Positions 49,733-57,601 of a stretch of DNA of 58,201 nucleotides are shown here, piece by piece. The position numbers and the translations under genes were made by a program. The DNA is from SVQP01 sp045652835 (lineage in GTDB: Bacteria; Bacillota; Clostridia; Oscillospirales; CAG-272): positions 1 through 58,201 of the forward strand of contig JAZOLE010000105.1 of NCBI GenBank assembly GCA_045652835.1, given 5' to 3'. The stretch's first letter is position 1; every line of letters starts with the position of its first letter. The notes beneath the pieces were generated by a model, which did no database searches, was not told where the DNA came from, and saw nothing but the letters and a program-made list of their open reading frames with translations.

Positions 49733-50704
49733 TCAACAAGCCCCTACAGGCATGGGCTGTGCCGCAGGCTGATACACAACGCCCTTGGGCACGATCAGGC
49801 AAAGCGCATTTTCGGCTACGCTGACCTGCAGCTCTGTAGCCTCAATGACCTCACCGTCCACGCAAATACTTTGCATGCCGTCAAAGGTATAGTGTACGGT
49901 ATGCGCCTTGACGTAATCAATGACGCGTCTTGCACCGGGATTTTCCACAAAGCTGCCGTCCTTATACGTCTTGACCAAGGAAACAAAGCGGATACGCGTG
50001 ACGTTTTTGATCATAAGCATATCCAACACACCGTCACTGAGCAAAGCCAAGGGCGAGGAATGAAATCCGCCGCCGCACCATTCACCGTTTGCCACAGAGG
50101 TCAGCAGCATGTTGCGTCGCTGCGGCTCACCGCCGTCCACAGATACCCAAGCTTTAACGCCGGGTTTACGGATCAGGGTCAGCACCAAGCCCGCTATGTA
50201 GCCCATATTTGCCGACAGCAGCTTTTTCTGCTTGAGCTTGGCGGTCAGCTTGACCACCTCGCAATCAAAGCCGATGTTGATCATATTGACGCAAAGCTGA
50301 TCGTTATACTGCATCAAATCCATCGCCTGCGTCTGTCCGTCCAGCTGCGCACCGATATCCAAAAACAGCTGCTTGTCTGCAAAATTCCGCACGAAATCGT
50401 TACCCGTACCCACGGGGATAACACCTACGGCAGCATTGGCATAGCCGTATGCACCGTTGACTGTTTCGCTGAGCGTTCCGTCACCGCCGCAAGCATAAAA
50501 ACGCAGCTGCATATCGGGGTAACGCTCACAAAGGCTGCGGACGTAGGCAGTTGCATTGCCGCGCGCGTCGGTTTGATAGATCTCATAATCCACGCCGCGC
50601 TCCGCGCAGCATTGGTCAATCCGCTCTCGCAGACCGACCTGTCCGGTCCCTTTTCCGGCAACCGGGTTCAGTATAAAAACGTGCTTGATCATATTTTTAC
50701 GCAT
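49733..50704 (-). CDS. Diacylglycerol kinase family lipid kinase (YegS/BmrU-like)
   Basis: A 323-residue lipid kinase: HVFILNPVAGKGTG at the N-terminus, CGGDGTLSETVNG (the GGDGT nucleotide motif), and VGVIPVGTGNDFVRNF. The C-terminal beta-sandwich includes SDGVLDMLMIKN and ICVDGEVIEA. The family phosphorylates diacylglycerol, undecaprenol-like or related lipids at the membrane; here it may salvage lipid intermediates of envelope synthesis. Two starts are possible (50704 and 50692); neither has a strong ribosome binding site. It is divergent from the three-gene unit at 50847. Confidence 0.9.
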   Translation of the reverse strand: MRKNMIKHVFILNPVAGKGTGQVGLRERIDQCCAERGVDYEIYQTDARGNATAYVRSLCERYPDMQLRFYACGGDGTLSETVNGAYGYANAAVGVIPVGTGNDFVRNFADKQLFLDIGAQLDGQTQAMDLMQYNDQLCVNMINIGFDCEVVKLTAKLKQKKLLSANMGYIAGLVLTLIRKPGVKAWVSVDGGEPQRRNMLLTSVANGEWCGGGFHSSPLALLSDGVLDMLMIKNVTRIRFVSLVKTYKDGSFVENPGARRVIDYVKAHTVHYTFDGMQSICVDGEVIEATELQVSVAENALCLIVPKGVVYQPAAQPMPVGAC

Positions 50705-50720
50705 CCATTTCTTATTTAGG

Positions 50721-50749
50721 TTGATCCTGTCATACTCTATCAGTATATT
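50721..50749 (+). promoter_or_regulatory. Promoter of the small-protein trio
   Basis: TTGATC (50721-50726), 17-base spacer, TATATT (50744-50749), about 98 bases before the ATG at 50847. The leader is AT-rich without clear structure. Confidence 0.6.
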
Positions 50750-50846
50750 ATATCATATTATTATGCACCTTGTCTACCTTTTTCACAGATTTTTTATTCG
50801 TTTCATACCATATAAACGAATACGAATACCTGAAAGGAGCACCATC

Positions 50847-51080
50847 ATGACACTTGACCGAAATGCGGTAGAGAAACTGCTCGCACTCAACGACAAACAA
50901 CTGACACTTGTGATCAAAAAGCTGACTGCCCAGGCAGGCATTGACCCTTCTCTGATTCAAATCAACACCTCCAACATAGCCGCGCTGCGCGCTGCGCTCT
51001 CCATGGCAACCGATGAGGACCTCAAGCGCGCAAGTGAGCAGCTTGCCAAACTGAAAAAGGACGGAGGACAGCATGAGTGA
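50847..51080 (+). CDS. Small hypothetical protein, first of a conserved-looking trio
   Basis: A 77-residue protein (MTLDRNAVEKLLALNDKQLT, then LRAALSMATDEDLKRASEQLAKLK). It is mostly helical and charged, and I do not assign a family. AAAGGAG lies 7 bases before the ATG at 50847; an open frame from 50685 has no site. The next gene starts inside its last codons (51073), which indicates translational coupling. The three genes share a promoter and a terminator and probably act together. Confidence 0.7.
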   Translation: MTLDRNAVEKLLALNDKQLTLVIKKLTAQAGIDPSLIQINTSNIAALRAALSMATDEDLKRASEQLAKLKKDGGQHE

Positions 51081-51393
51081 CGGAGCAGACACGCTAAGTC
51101 GCCTTTTGGAAGACCCCGAAATACAGGCAGCGGCAAACGATTCGGGTGACGATAGCACTGCCCTGCCCACCGCAGGCTCGCTGCTTGGCGCGCTGCCGCC
51201 CGACCTGATGGCAAAGCTGCCTGCGCTGATGGGCGCACTTGGACCAATGCTGGGCACGGGTGGTGGGCAAAAGAACGAAAAGACAGCGCTTTTGCTGGCG
51301 CTGAAGCCCTACATGAGTCCGCAACGCTGCGACGCCATTGATAAGCTGATTATGCTAAGTCGCCTGGGCGATGTCATGCAGCGGCTGCATTGA
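51073..51393 (+). CDS. Small hypothetical protein, second of trio
   Basis: A 106-residue protein, ATG at 51073 overlapping the preceding gene by 8 bases with GGAGGA upstream. Sequence: an acidic N-terminus, a Gly/Leu/Pro-rich centre (GSLLGALPPDLMAKLPALMGALGPMLGTGGG) and a helical end (EKTALLLALKPYMSPQRCDAIDKLIMLSRLGDVMQRL). The central hydrophobic stretch is too weak for a clear membrane span. No family recognised. Its stop (TGA 51391-51393) lies 11 bases before the next start. Confidence 0.7.
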   Translation: MSDGADTLSRLLEDPEIQAAANDSGDDSTALPTAGSLLGALPPDLMAKLPALMGALGPMLGTGGGQKNEKTALLLALKPYMSPQRCDAIDKLIMLSRLGDVMQRLH

Positions 51394-51404
51394 AGGAGGA
51401 CAAT

Positions 51405-51737
51405 ATGTACGTAAAGCCTTCGCGAAAACAGGTTCGTGGCATGTACGTGCCCGACAATTACCACGGCACCGCTTTTACAGAGCCGCCGATTGAGCAAGAG
51501 CTTCCCTCGGAACAAGCACACGATGAGCAGCAGCCCACACCAGCAGACGCTGTCGGGGCGACAAAAAAAGAGGAAGGCGGACTCCTTTCCTCTCTGTTTT
51601 CGGGCGTTGGCAACCTGCGCTCGGACGATCTTTTGCTGCTGGCACTCATCGTGCTGCTATGGAGCAGCAAAGACGAGCACAACCACGGTGCATCCGAGCT
51701 ATTGCCCATGCTGGCGCTGTTGCTGTTCATCGGCTGA
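51405..51737 (+). CDS. Small hypothetical membrane-associated protein, third of trio
   Basis: A 110-residue protein beginning MYVKPSRKQVRGMYVPDNYHGTAF. A low-complexity Glu/Gln/Pro/Ala middle is followed by LLSSLFSGVGNLRSDDLLLLALIVLLWSSKDEHNHGASELLPMLALLLFIG, a hydrophobic tail that could be one or two membrane segments. The LRSDDLLLLALIVLLW pattern recurs in my recollection of unannotated clostridial proteins, but no function is known. The ATG at 51405 has AAGGAGGA upstream; the TTG at 51390 is inside that site and is rejected. Confidence 0.7.
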   Translation: MYVKPSRKQVRGMYVPDNYHGTAFTEPPIEQELPSEQAHDEQQPTPADAVGATKKEEGGLLSSLFSGVGNLRSDDLLLLALIVLLWSSKDEHNHGASELLPMLALLLFIG

Positions 51738-51758
51738 CCGGCACCTGCACACAAAAGA

Positions 51759-51785
51759 GAAAACCCTTGCGATGCAAGGGTTTTC
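51759..51785. terminator. Bidirectional terminator after the trio
   Basis: Perfect 12-base arms GAAAACCCTTGC (51759-51770) and complement (51774-51785), loop GAT, between the trio and the convergent minus-strand gene ending at 51811. Confidence 0.8.
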
Positions 51786-51810
51786 TACCATATCTCTTCA
51801 CTGTTACTTT

Positions 51811-52767
51811 TTACTTGTTACCTTCCATAATCACCCAATTGCCGTATCCTTGGGCAATGACAAAGTCCAGCGCGTCTGTCTGCTCCCCGTCCAAAGCAAG
51901 GCGAGGCGAATAGCGGATCAGGTCATACTGCATGTTTTCCATGATGTACCGCACGGTCAAGACCTCGGTCTCTGCCCCTGTCTCCTGCTCGGTTTCAAGC
52001 TCGGTTTCAAGCTCGGGCACGTTCAAGGGTAAGCCGCGCAGATCCAGCACCAAAAAGTCACATACTGTCAGCAGCTGTGCAGCCGTATACGCATCGTATC
52101 TGGCAGCAAGCAGCACCTCAGGCTCAATCAGCACACCAATCGCACAGTCCCCTGCCAGCGCCTTAACACGACGCAAATACTGCATCAACTCACCGATGTT
52201 GGCTTGCGTGGGAGCAAGTCCGCACAGAAAGATCTCATCCACGCCTGCCGCTGCAGCCTCGGCAATCAGCGCAGCCTCATAGGAAAGCACCAGCTCACGC
52301 AAAGCGGCATCCTGCTCGGCAAAGCCGCTAATCGGCACGTATGCGCTCAGGTACAAATTGTTATTGTGCAGCTCTTCCACGTTTTTGGCAAGATTCACGC
52401 TGCCGCTCTCTTCCCAGCCTGCGCGGTCACAAACCGCAGACGCAAAGGTAAGTGCACCCTCTTGGGTACGCAAGGGGGCGCAAAGCTGCGTAACACCCGC
52501 GTACACGTAGCCTGAATAGCGATCGCCTACTTGGTAGGCATGCGCCTTGATAGGAGAGACCTTGATCGGCACGATCTGCTCGGGCGGTACGCTCACGCTT
52601 TCCTGCCCGTCGTTTGCGGGATATTTCTCTGCCGTTCGCAGCAGCCAATTTCCCACGCCAACGCTTGCGGCAAAAGTCGCGCCAAGCACTGCCACAACAC
52701 CAAGTGCTACGACCCACTTGACCCACGCATGATGCCTTTTTCCCACACGCGCACGTCTTTTTGCCAT
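51811..52767 (-). CDS. Membrane-anchored extracytoplasmic protein, unknown function (possible TIM-barrel)
   Basis: A 318-residue protein with a basic N-terminus (MAKRRARVGKRHHAW), one membrane span (about 17-42) and an extracytoplasmic domain. The pattern of alternating strands and helices (LYLSAYVPISG, VDEIFLCGLAP, CAIGVLIEPEVLL, CDFLVLDLRGLPL) resembles half of a TIM barrel as in putative glycoside-hydrolase-like domains, but no catalytic residues can be fixed. An acidic low-complexity insert (ELETELETEQETGAETE) is notable. It follows the PrsA/SurA-like gene by 28 bases on the same strand. Confidence 0.6.
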   Translation of the reverse strand: MAKRRARVGKRHHAWVKWVVALGVVAVLGATFAASVGVGNWLLRTAEKYPANDGQESVSVPPEQIVPIKVSPIKAHAYQVGDRYSGYVYAGVTQLCAPLRTQEGALTFASAVCDRAGWEESGSVNLAKNVEELHNNNLYLSAYVPISGFAEQDAALRELVLSYEAALIAEAAAAGVDEIFLCGLAPTQANIGELMQYLRRVKALAGDCAIGVLIEPEVLLAARYDAYTAAQLLTVCDFLVLDLRGLPLNVPELETELETEQETGAETEVLTVRYIMENMQYDLIRYSPRLALDGEQTDALDFVIAQGYGNWVIMEGNK

Positions 52768-52795
52768 ACTCTCCCTCTTTTCTGTCTTTTGTTGA

Positions 52796-53869
52796 TTACT
52801 TGATCTGTGTCAGATCCAAGCTCTTGCCGTACTCATTGAGCTCGACCGTCATATTTTCCTTAATGCCGTCCTCGTACGCACCCATCTGCGCCGACTGATA
52901 ATACTGCAGCAGCTTCTCGCCGTTCATCAGCACGTAAATCTCCTCGATCGGCATGCGCATGATCACGTAATAGCCACCGCCATACTCCACAACGTCACTT
53001 GTGCCGTATTCATCCAAAGCAAATGCAGCAGCCTCATACTCCTCACCCATTTCGTGATGAGTAAAGTAGTAGCCGGACTCGCTGATCGTCAGGTCCTTGT
53101 TGACCGAAGAACCGATGTGCGAGCACATCAGGCTGTATCTTTCATCAGCGTCTATGCAATCATCCAGCTCGTCGGCAATCTTTTTTGCGGTATCGTAATA
53201 CTCCTGCTTTTTGGACTGATCCTCTATGGGAATATACACGTGAATGGTTCTGGCGTAATCCTCTCCTGCCAGCACGTAGTCCAGAAAATCCGAATAATTT
53301 TTTTCGCTGTATTCAAAAATATCCGCCTCAATGACCGCATAATACATAGCGGACTCCAAATAGTTCACACGATATACAAAGCGCAGATAGTGATCGGTCA
53401 AGCCGTTCTCCTGCAACCATGCAAGGTACGCGTCAAAATCGCTGCCAAAGCCACCCTTGTCTACACTTTGGTTGACCAGCGTCTCGATCTCTTGCTGTAC
53501 GTACTCGTCGATCTCCTCGTCCTCGGTGTCAACAAACAGATTTTTACAGCCTGTCAACACAGCGTAATTCACCTTCAAATTTTCCAGCACAAGCTCCTCA
53601 AGCTCAGCACGGTATTTTTCTGCCGTATTGGGGTCATCCCAAATGCCCTTTCCGTATTTCTGCTCAAGTATATTCTTGTAGGTCAGGGTCACAAAGCGCA
53701 GCTCCTCGTAGCGAAGATCATATTCGTCGCACTTGCCAACCACCTGCATTTCCTGCTCGGTGCTCTCCACCGGCTTGATCTTGCTACTGCAGCCTGTCAA
53801 ACAGCATATCAGCATAAAAAGCGCGAGCGCGGCAGACAGTATGCGCGCTGCCTGTAATTTCAACGTCAT
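52796..53869 (-). CDS. PrsA/SurA-like lipoprotein, peptidylprolyl isomerase fold
   Basis: A 357-residue lipoprotein: signal peptide ending in the lipobox CLTGC, then a SurA/PrsA-type helical N-terminal region (YEELRFVTLTYKNILEQKYG). The C-terminus has a parvulin-like stretch: ARTIHVYIP, KKIADELDD, YFTHHEMGEEYEAAAFAL, and GGGYYVIMRMP. The parvulin catalytic residues are incomplete, so it may be a chaperone only. Likely role: folding of exported proteins outside the membrane. The start at 53869 has GGAGG 7 bases upstream; the longer frame to 53896 lacks a site. Confidence 0.72.
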   Translation of the reverse strand: MTLKLQAARILSAALALFMLICCLTGCSSKIKPVESTEQEMQVVGKCDEYDLRYEELRFVTLTYKNILEQKYGKGIWDDPNTAEKYRAELEELVLENLKVNYAVLTGCKNLFVDTEDEEIDEYVQQEIETLVNQSVDKGGFGSDFDAYLAWLQENGLTDHYLRFVYRVNYLESAMYYAVIEADIFEYSEKNYSDFLDYVLAGEDYARTIHVYIPIEDQSKKQEYYDTAKKIADELDDCIDADERYSLMCSHIGSSVNKDLTISESGYYFTHHEMGEEYEAAAFALDEYGTSDVVEYGGGYYVIMRMPIEEIYVLMNGEKLLQYYQSAQMGAYEDGIKENMTVELNEYGKSLDLTQIK

Positions 53870-53980
53870 ATATTCCTCCATAAGCCTTATGGCCATAAAT
53901 TTTCATGCTAATTATACACCCTTATTGTGACATGGCTGTGAATATCTCGCATTTTTTTGCATGCTTTCTCAAAAAAAGAC

Positions 53981-54009
53981 TTTTCAAATCGGCAATTCCG
54001 TGTTATAAT
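53981..54009 (+). promoter_or_regulatory. Likely promoter of hprK
   Basis: TATAAT (54004-54009) with a weak -35 TTTTCA (53981-53986) at 17 bases, 43 bases before the ATG. Confidence 0.5.
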
Positions 54010-54051
54010 ACTACTGTAACCAACTATATTACTATGCAAAGGAACGACGAT

Positions 54052-54984
54052 ATGGACGAGATCTACACCATTCCCCTTTCGCAGCTGGAAAAGGAATTTT
54101 CATTCGAGCAAATTTACATACCCGAGGATTACGATACAGTACTGGTGCGCACACCCGAGGTCTCGCGCCCCGGACTTGCGCTTGCGGGTTTTTACGGCAT
54201 TTTTGAGCGTGACAGAATTCAGATCATCGGCAACGCCGAGCACAAATACTTAGAGGAACTTTCTCCTCAGGCACGTGAGAAGGCGCTGGTCACCTTTATC
54301 AAGGCGCTCCCCGTAGCGGTGCTTTTCACCTCGGGCAACGAGGTCTATCCCGAGCTGATTCATCAAGCGCAGATCTCGGGTGTACCCGTACTGCGCACGC
54401 AAGAGCACACCAGCCCCGTAATGGCTGCACTCATCGCGGCTCTTAACCAGCACTTAGCTCCCCGCATCACACGCCACGGCGTATTGGTTGAGGTGTACGG
54501 CGAGGGTATTTTGCTGCTGGGTGACAGCGGCGTCGGTAAGAGTGAGACCGCTATTGAGCTTGTCAAGAGAGGTCACAGACTAATCGCAGACGATGCAGTA
54601 GAGATCAAGCGCGTATCCGCAAAAACGCTGGTCGGCTCTGCTCCCGAGATCATCCGTCACTACGTAGAGCTGCGCGGCATCGGTATTGTGGATATCCGCC
54701 GCCTGTTCGGTATGGGCTCGGTCAAGGAGACCGAGAAGATCGACCTGGTCATCAACCTTGAGCCTTGGGTACAAGGTAAGATGTATGACCGCCTGGGTCT
54801 GGACGAGCAAAAGGTAGATATTTTGGGCATTAAGGTGCCCTGCACCACCATTCCCGTAAAGCCGGGCCGTAACCTTGCCATTATCCTGGAGATCGCGGCA
54901 ATGAACAACCGCCAAAAGCGCATGGGCTTCAACACGGTTGAGGAATTCAACAAGAAGCTGATGGGTCAGATGGGGTTGGAATGA
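54052..54984 (+). CDS. hprK: HPr kinase/phosphorylase
   Basis: A 310-residue HprK. It phosphorylates and dephosphorylates Ser46 of HPr, the switch for carbon catabolite repression in Firmicutes. Visible: His142 in RHGVLVEVYG, Walker A GDSGVGKS (157-164), the HprK signature RGIGIVDIRRLFG (208-220) and KIDLVINLEPW. The N-terminal DRTGG-like domain is present. Start at 54052 with AAAGGA upstream; the frame from 53905 has no site. The 3' end runs directly into the hairpin array 54980-55239, and the stop codon lies within the first hairpin. Confidence 0.95.
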   Translation: MDEIYTIPLSQLEKEFSFEQIYIPEDYDTVLVRTPEVSRPGLALAGFYGIFERDRIQIIGNAEHKYLEELSPQAREKALVTFIKALPVAVLFTSGNEVYPELIHQAQISGVPVLRTQEHTSPVMAALIAALNQHLAPRITRHGVLVEVYGEGILLLGDSGVGKSETAIELVKRGHRLIADDAVEIKRVSAKTLVGSAPEIIRHYVELRGIGIVDIRRLFGMGSVKETEKIDLVINLEPWVQGKMYDRLGLDEQKVDILGIKVPCTTIPVKPGRNLAIILEIAAMNNRQKRMGFNTVEEFNKKLMGQMGLE

Positions 54985-55239
54985 TGCTTTGCATCATTCT
55001 GTGATATTCGCCTTCGGCGAGTGATTTTCCGACTGCGTCGGAGTGATATTTGCCCTTCGGGCAAGTGATATTCGTCGCGTTGCGACGAGTTGTGGAAGAA
55101 AAGTGCTTAACGCACTTTTCAATTTCAATTAAAATCAAAAATCCGCTCGAAATTTCGAGCGGATTTTTTACCTTCACGTGCTGCTTGCAGCACATATCAC
55201 TGCACCGCAGGTGCAATATCACTGCGCAACTCGTTGCGC
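54980..55239. repeat. Array of ten short hairpins with fixed 7-base linkers at two convergent gene ends
   Basis: Hairpins at 54980-54998, 55008-55020, 55028-55042, 55050-55064, 55072-55088, 55099-55119, 55137-55168, 55178-55193, 55201-55215 and 55224-55239. Stems differ in sequence. On the hprK side, linkers after hairpins 2 to 4 read GTGATTT, GTGATAT and GTGATAT, and GTGATAT also precedes hairpin 2. On the far side, linkers after hairpins 8 and 9 read ATATCAC, the reverse complement, so in each gene's own direction the linker is the same. Loops are mostly 2-4 bases (TTC, TGC, GTT, GCA, TT). The central 32-base perfect palindrome is the terminator. Confidence 0.85.
55137..55169. terminator. 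Bidirectional terminator in the centre of the hairpin array
   Basis: A perfect 32-base palindrome (55137-55168) with A5 and T5 at the outer ends, between convergent hprK and the sugar isomerase gene. Confidence 0.85.
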
Positions 55240-56208
55240 TTACGCCCAGCTCATAGTGCCCGGCTTAGGCTCGTAGATGCAGATGTCCTTAAGGAACGCA
55301 ACTGCCTTTGCAAGACCCTCGTCAATGCTCATCAGGCTATCCTCGTGCTCAATAGACAGCACGCGGTCATAGCCCACAAGGCGCAGATTGGAAACCATAT
55401 CTCTCCAATAGGTCTCGCCGTTGCCATATCCCACGGTACGGAACACCCACGCGCGGTGGATCTCGTCGCCGTAGTGCTTGGTATCCAGCACGCCATTCTT
55501 TGCGGTGTTGTACTTGTCGATCTTGGTGTCCTTTGCGTGGAAGTGATAGATCGCACCCTCGAGCTCACGAATAGCAGCCACGGGATCCATGCCCTGCCAT
55601 ACAAGGTGCGAGGGGTCAAAGTTTGCACCGATCACGTCGCCAACAGCAGCGCGCAGTCTGAGCAGCGTTTCGGGGTTGTAAGCGCAGAAGCCGGGGTGCA
55701 TTTCAAACGCGATGTGGTCAACACCGTGTGCCTTTGCAAACGCGCCTGCTTCCTTCCAATAAGGGATCAGCACCTCGTTCCACTGCCAGTCAAGAATCTT
55801 GAGGAAATCATCCGGCCAAGGGCAAGTGACCCAGTTGGGGTACTTTGCACCGGGCGCGTCACCGGGGCAGCCCGAGAAGGTAATGACCGTATCAATACCC
55901 ATCTTCTCTGCCAGCAGCACTGCCTCGCGGAAGTCCTTATCGTAGGATGCAGCAATCTCGGCATCGGGGTGCACGGCATTGCCGTGTACTGCCAGCGCAC
56001 AAACGCTGACGTCATATTTTGCAAGGGTTGCGATAAACTCGTCATACTTTGCAGGGTCTGCAAGCAGCTCTGCGGGATTGCAGTGTGCCTTGCCGGGGTA
56101 GCCACCCGCGCCAAGCTCTACAGTATGTACGCCAAGGCTCGTGATGATAGAAAGAGCCTCGTCAAGAGATTTTTGTCCGTATAAATTTGCAAGAACGCTG
56201 ATTTTCAT
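55240..56208 (-). CDS. Sugar phosphate isomerase/epimerase (xylose isomerase-like TIM barrel)
   Basis: A 322-residue AP-endonuclease-2/xylose-isomerase-like TIM-barrel protein. Metal ligand positions are visible: E in FEMHPGFCAYNP, D and H in GANFDPSHLVWQG, H-x-H in IYHFHAKDT, and E in SIEHED. Members interconvert keto and aldo sugars or epimerise sugar acids. No signal peptide. It lies 26 bases after the Gfo/Idh oxidoreductase gene in the same direction; this pairing is common in gut bacteria for inositol, sugar-acid or glycan-derived sugar catabolism. The exact substrate is not clear. Confidence 0.88.
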   Translation of the reverse strand: MKISVLANLYGQKSLDEALSIITSLGVHTVELGAGGYPGKAHCNPAELLADPAKYDEFIATLAKYDVSVCALAVHGNAVHPDAEIAASYDKDFREAVLLAEKMGIDTVITFSGCPGDAPGAKYPNWVTCPWPDDFLKILDWQWNEVLIPYWKEAGAFAKAHGVDHIAFEMHPGFCAYNPETLLRLRAAVGDVIGANFDPSHLVWQGMDPVAAIRELEGAIYHFHAKDTKIDKYNTAKNGVLDTKHYGDEIHRAWVFRTVGYGNGETYWRDMVSNLRLVGYDRVLSIEHEDSLMSIDEGLAKAVAFLKDICIYEPKPGTMSWA

Positions 56209-56234
56209 GAGAAATTATCCTCTCTTAGTCAAAA

Positions 56235-57317
56235 TTAGTCAAAGTAGTAGGGCTTGCCGGTCTTTGCGGACTCGTAAATGCCCTCGAGAATGCGGGTAAC
56301 CACGTAAGCCTGCTCGGGGAGCACGCAAGGATCGGTATCGTTTACGATAGCGTTGATCCACTGTGCAGCCTCCACGGAAGAGGGATCGCCTGCGCTTGCG
56401 CCCTCGTAGAACGCAGCACCCTGAGGATTGAGCGTGGGACGCAGCACGTACTGGCTGTTGTTGCGAATGCCGTTGATGCGTACGCCGTCATGCAAGTCAC
56501 CGCCTGCCTTGGTGCCGCATACCAGCGTGGTTGCCTCGCGTACGTCGAGCATGTTGATTGCCCATGCGGACTCCAGATTGATGGTTGCCCCGTTTTCCAT
56601 GACGACAAAGCCGAATGCGCTATCTTCAACCGTGAACTTTTCGGGATCCCAGTTGCCCCATGCGTTGCCCTGATTGGTGTCCTTGTTGAGCTTGTGATAG
56701 GAGGTACCTACGCAGTACTTGGGCTTGTAGTTATCCATGATCCAAAGGGTCAGGTCGAGAGAGTGGGTACCGATATCGATCAGAGGACCGCCGCCCTGCT
56801 CATACTCGTTGAGGAATACGCCCCAGGTAGGAACAGCTCTGCGACGCAGCGCGGTTGCCTTTGCGTAATAAATGTCACCAAACGTGCCGTTGAGCGCCTC
56901 GGTCTTGAGGTACTGTGCACCCATCGACTGACGGGACTGGTAACCAATGGTCAGCTTCTTGCCCGAGCGAGCAGCAGCGTCCAGCATCTTCTTTGCTTCC
57001 TCGGAGTTGATCGCCATGGGCTTTTCGCACATAACGTGCTTGCCGGAGTCAAGTGCGTCAACCGTAATAAAGGAGTGAGAGCGGTTGGGGGTGCAGACGT
57101 GGATGACGTCAATGGTTTCATCCTTGAGCAGCTCCTTGTAATCGGTGCAAACAAAAGCATCGGGCGTGCCGTACTTTGCCTTTGCGTCAATTGCTCTTTG
57201 CTCAATGATGTCACAGAACGCAACCATTTCCACGTTGGGCAGCTTCTTAAGAGCAGGCATGTGCTTGCCGTTTGCAATACCGCCACAGCCAATAATACCA
57301 ATTCTGACCTTTTCCAT
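56235..57317 (-). CDS. Gfo/Idh/MocA family NAD(P)-dependent oxidoreductase
   Basis: A 360-residue oxidoreductase with Rossmann start VRIGIIGCGGIANGKHMPAL, the cofactor/substrate segment VHVCTPNRSHSFITVDALDSGKHVMCEKPMA (EKP with catalytic Lys), and GGGPLIDIGTHSLDLTLWIM (Asp-x-x-x-His motif). It oxidises or reduces a sugar or inositol hydroxyl. GGAGG is 8 bases before the ATG at 57317; the longer frame from 57512 runs through the promoter and is rejected. Promoter at 57387-57415. It is the first gene of a two-gene unit with the isomerase. Confidence 0.93.
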   Translation of the reverse strand: MEKVRIGIIGCGGIANGKHMPALKKLPNVEMVAFCDIIEQRAIDAKAKYGTPDAFVCTDYKELLKDETIDVIHVCTPNRSHSFITVDALDSGKHVMCEKPMAINSEEAKKMLDAAARSGKKLTIGYQSRQSMGAQYLKTEALNGTFGDIYYAKATALRRRAVPTWGVFLNEYEQGGGPLIDIGTHSLDLTLWIMDNYKPKYCVGTSYHKLNKDTNQGNAWGNWDPEKFTVEDSAFGFVVMENGATINLESAWAINMLDVREATTLVCGTKAGGDLHDGVRINGIRNNSQYVLRPTLNPQGAAFYEGASAGDPSSVEAAQWINAIVNDTDPCVLPEQAYVVTRILEGIYESAKTGKPYYFD

Positions 57318-57386
57318 TTGTTTGTCCTCCATTAAGAGTGATTTTTTGTTTGAGCGACCTTGAAATCGCCGCATTTTTACATCTAT

Positions 57387-57415
57387 ATCATACCGAAAAA
57401 ATCCCGATTTTGCAA
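57387..57415 (-). promoter_or_regulatory. Promoter of the oxidoreductase-isomerase operon, overlapping a terminator
   Basis: Minus strand TTGCAA (57410-57415), 17-base spacer, TATGAT (57387-57392), 70 bases before the ATG. The -35 box lies inside the 3' arm of the hairpin 57393-57434. Confidence 0.65.
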
Positions 57416-57436
57416 GCGCAAAACCGGGATTTTTCA
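57393..57436. terminator. Terminator of the gene to the right (SipL-like)
   Basis: Minus strand: AAAAATCCCGGTTTTGC, loop GCTT, then GCAAAATCGGGATTTTT with one G-U pair and a T6 stretch. Also T-rich in the plus direction. Another 9-bp hairpin lies at 57459-57480. Confidence 0.8.
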
Positions 57437-57494
57437 ATGTTTGTAGAGTTGCATAATTTTGCACAAAGGTTTTTGTGCAAGAGTGCCTTGACAC

Positions 57495-57600
57495 CCACCA
57501 ATGGCTTGCCATTGGTGGATTTCATCGCAAAGCGATTTCATCCGCGATAGCGGATTTCATCTGCCGCAAGGCAGATTTCATTTCGTTCGCGCGGCAAGAA
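57495..57600 (-). repeat. Second hairpin array with 7-base linkers, downstream of the SipL-like gene
   Basis: Hairpins CCACCAATGGC/complement (57495-57518), ATCGC-AAA-GCGAT (57524-57536), CCGC-GATA-GCGG (57542-57553) and CTGCC-GCAA-GGCAG (57561-57574). Each is separated by an exact ATTTCAT (57519-57525, 57535-57541, 57554-57560, 57575-57581), which reads ATGAAAT in the gene's direction. A weaker GC-rich hairpin may lie between the last linker and the stop codon. Confidence 0.8.
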
Positions 57601-57601
57601 T

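Noticed and set aside
57318..57512. Long N-terminal extension of the Gfo/Idh oxidoreductase
   Set aside because: It crosses a terminator and a promoter. The Rossmann motif begins immediately after the ATG at 57317.
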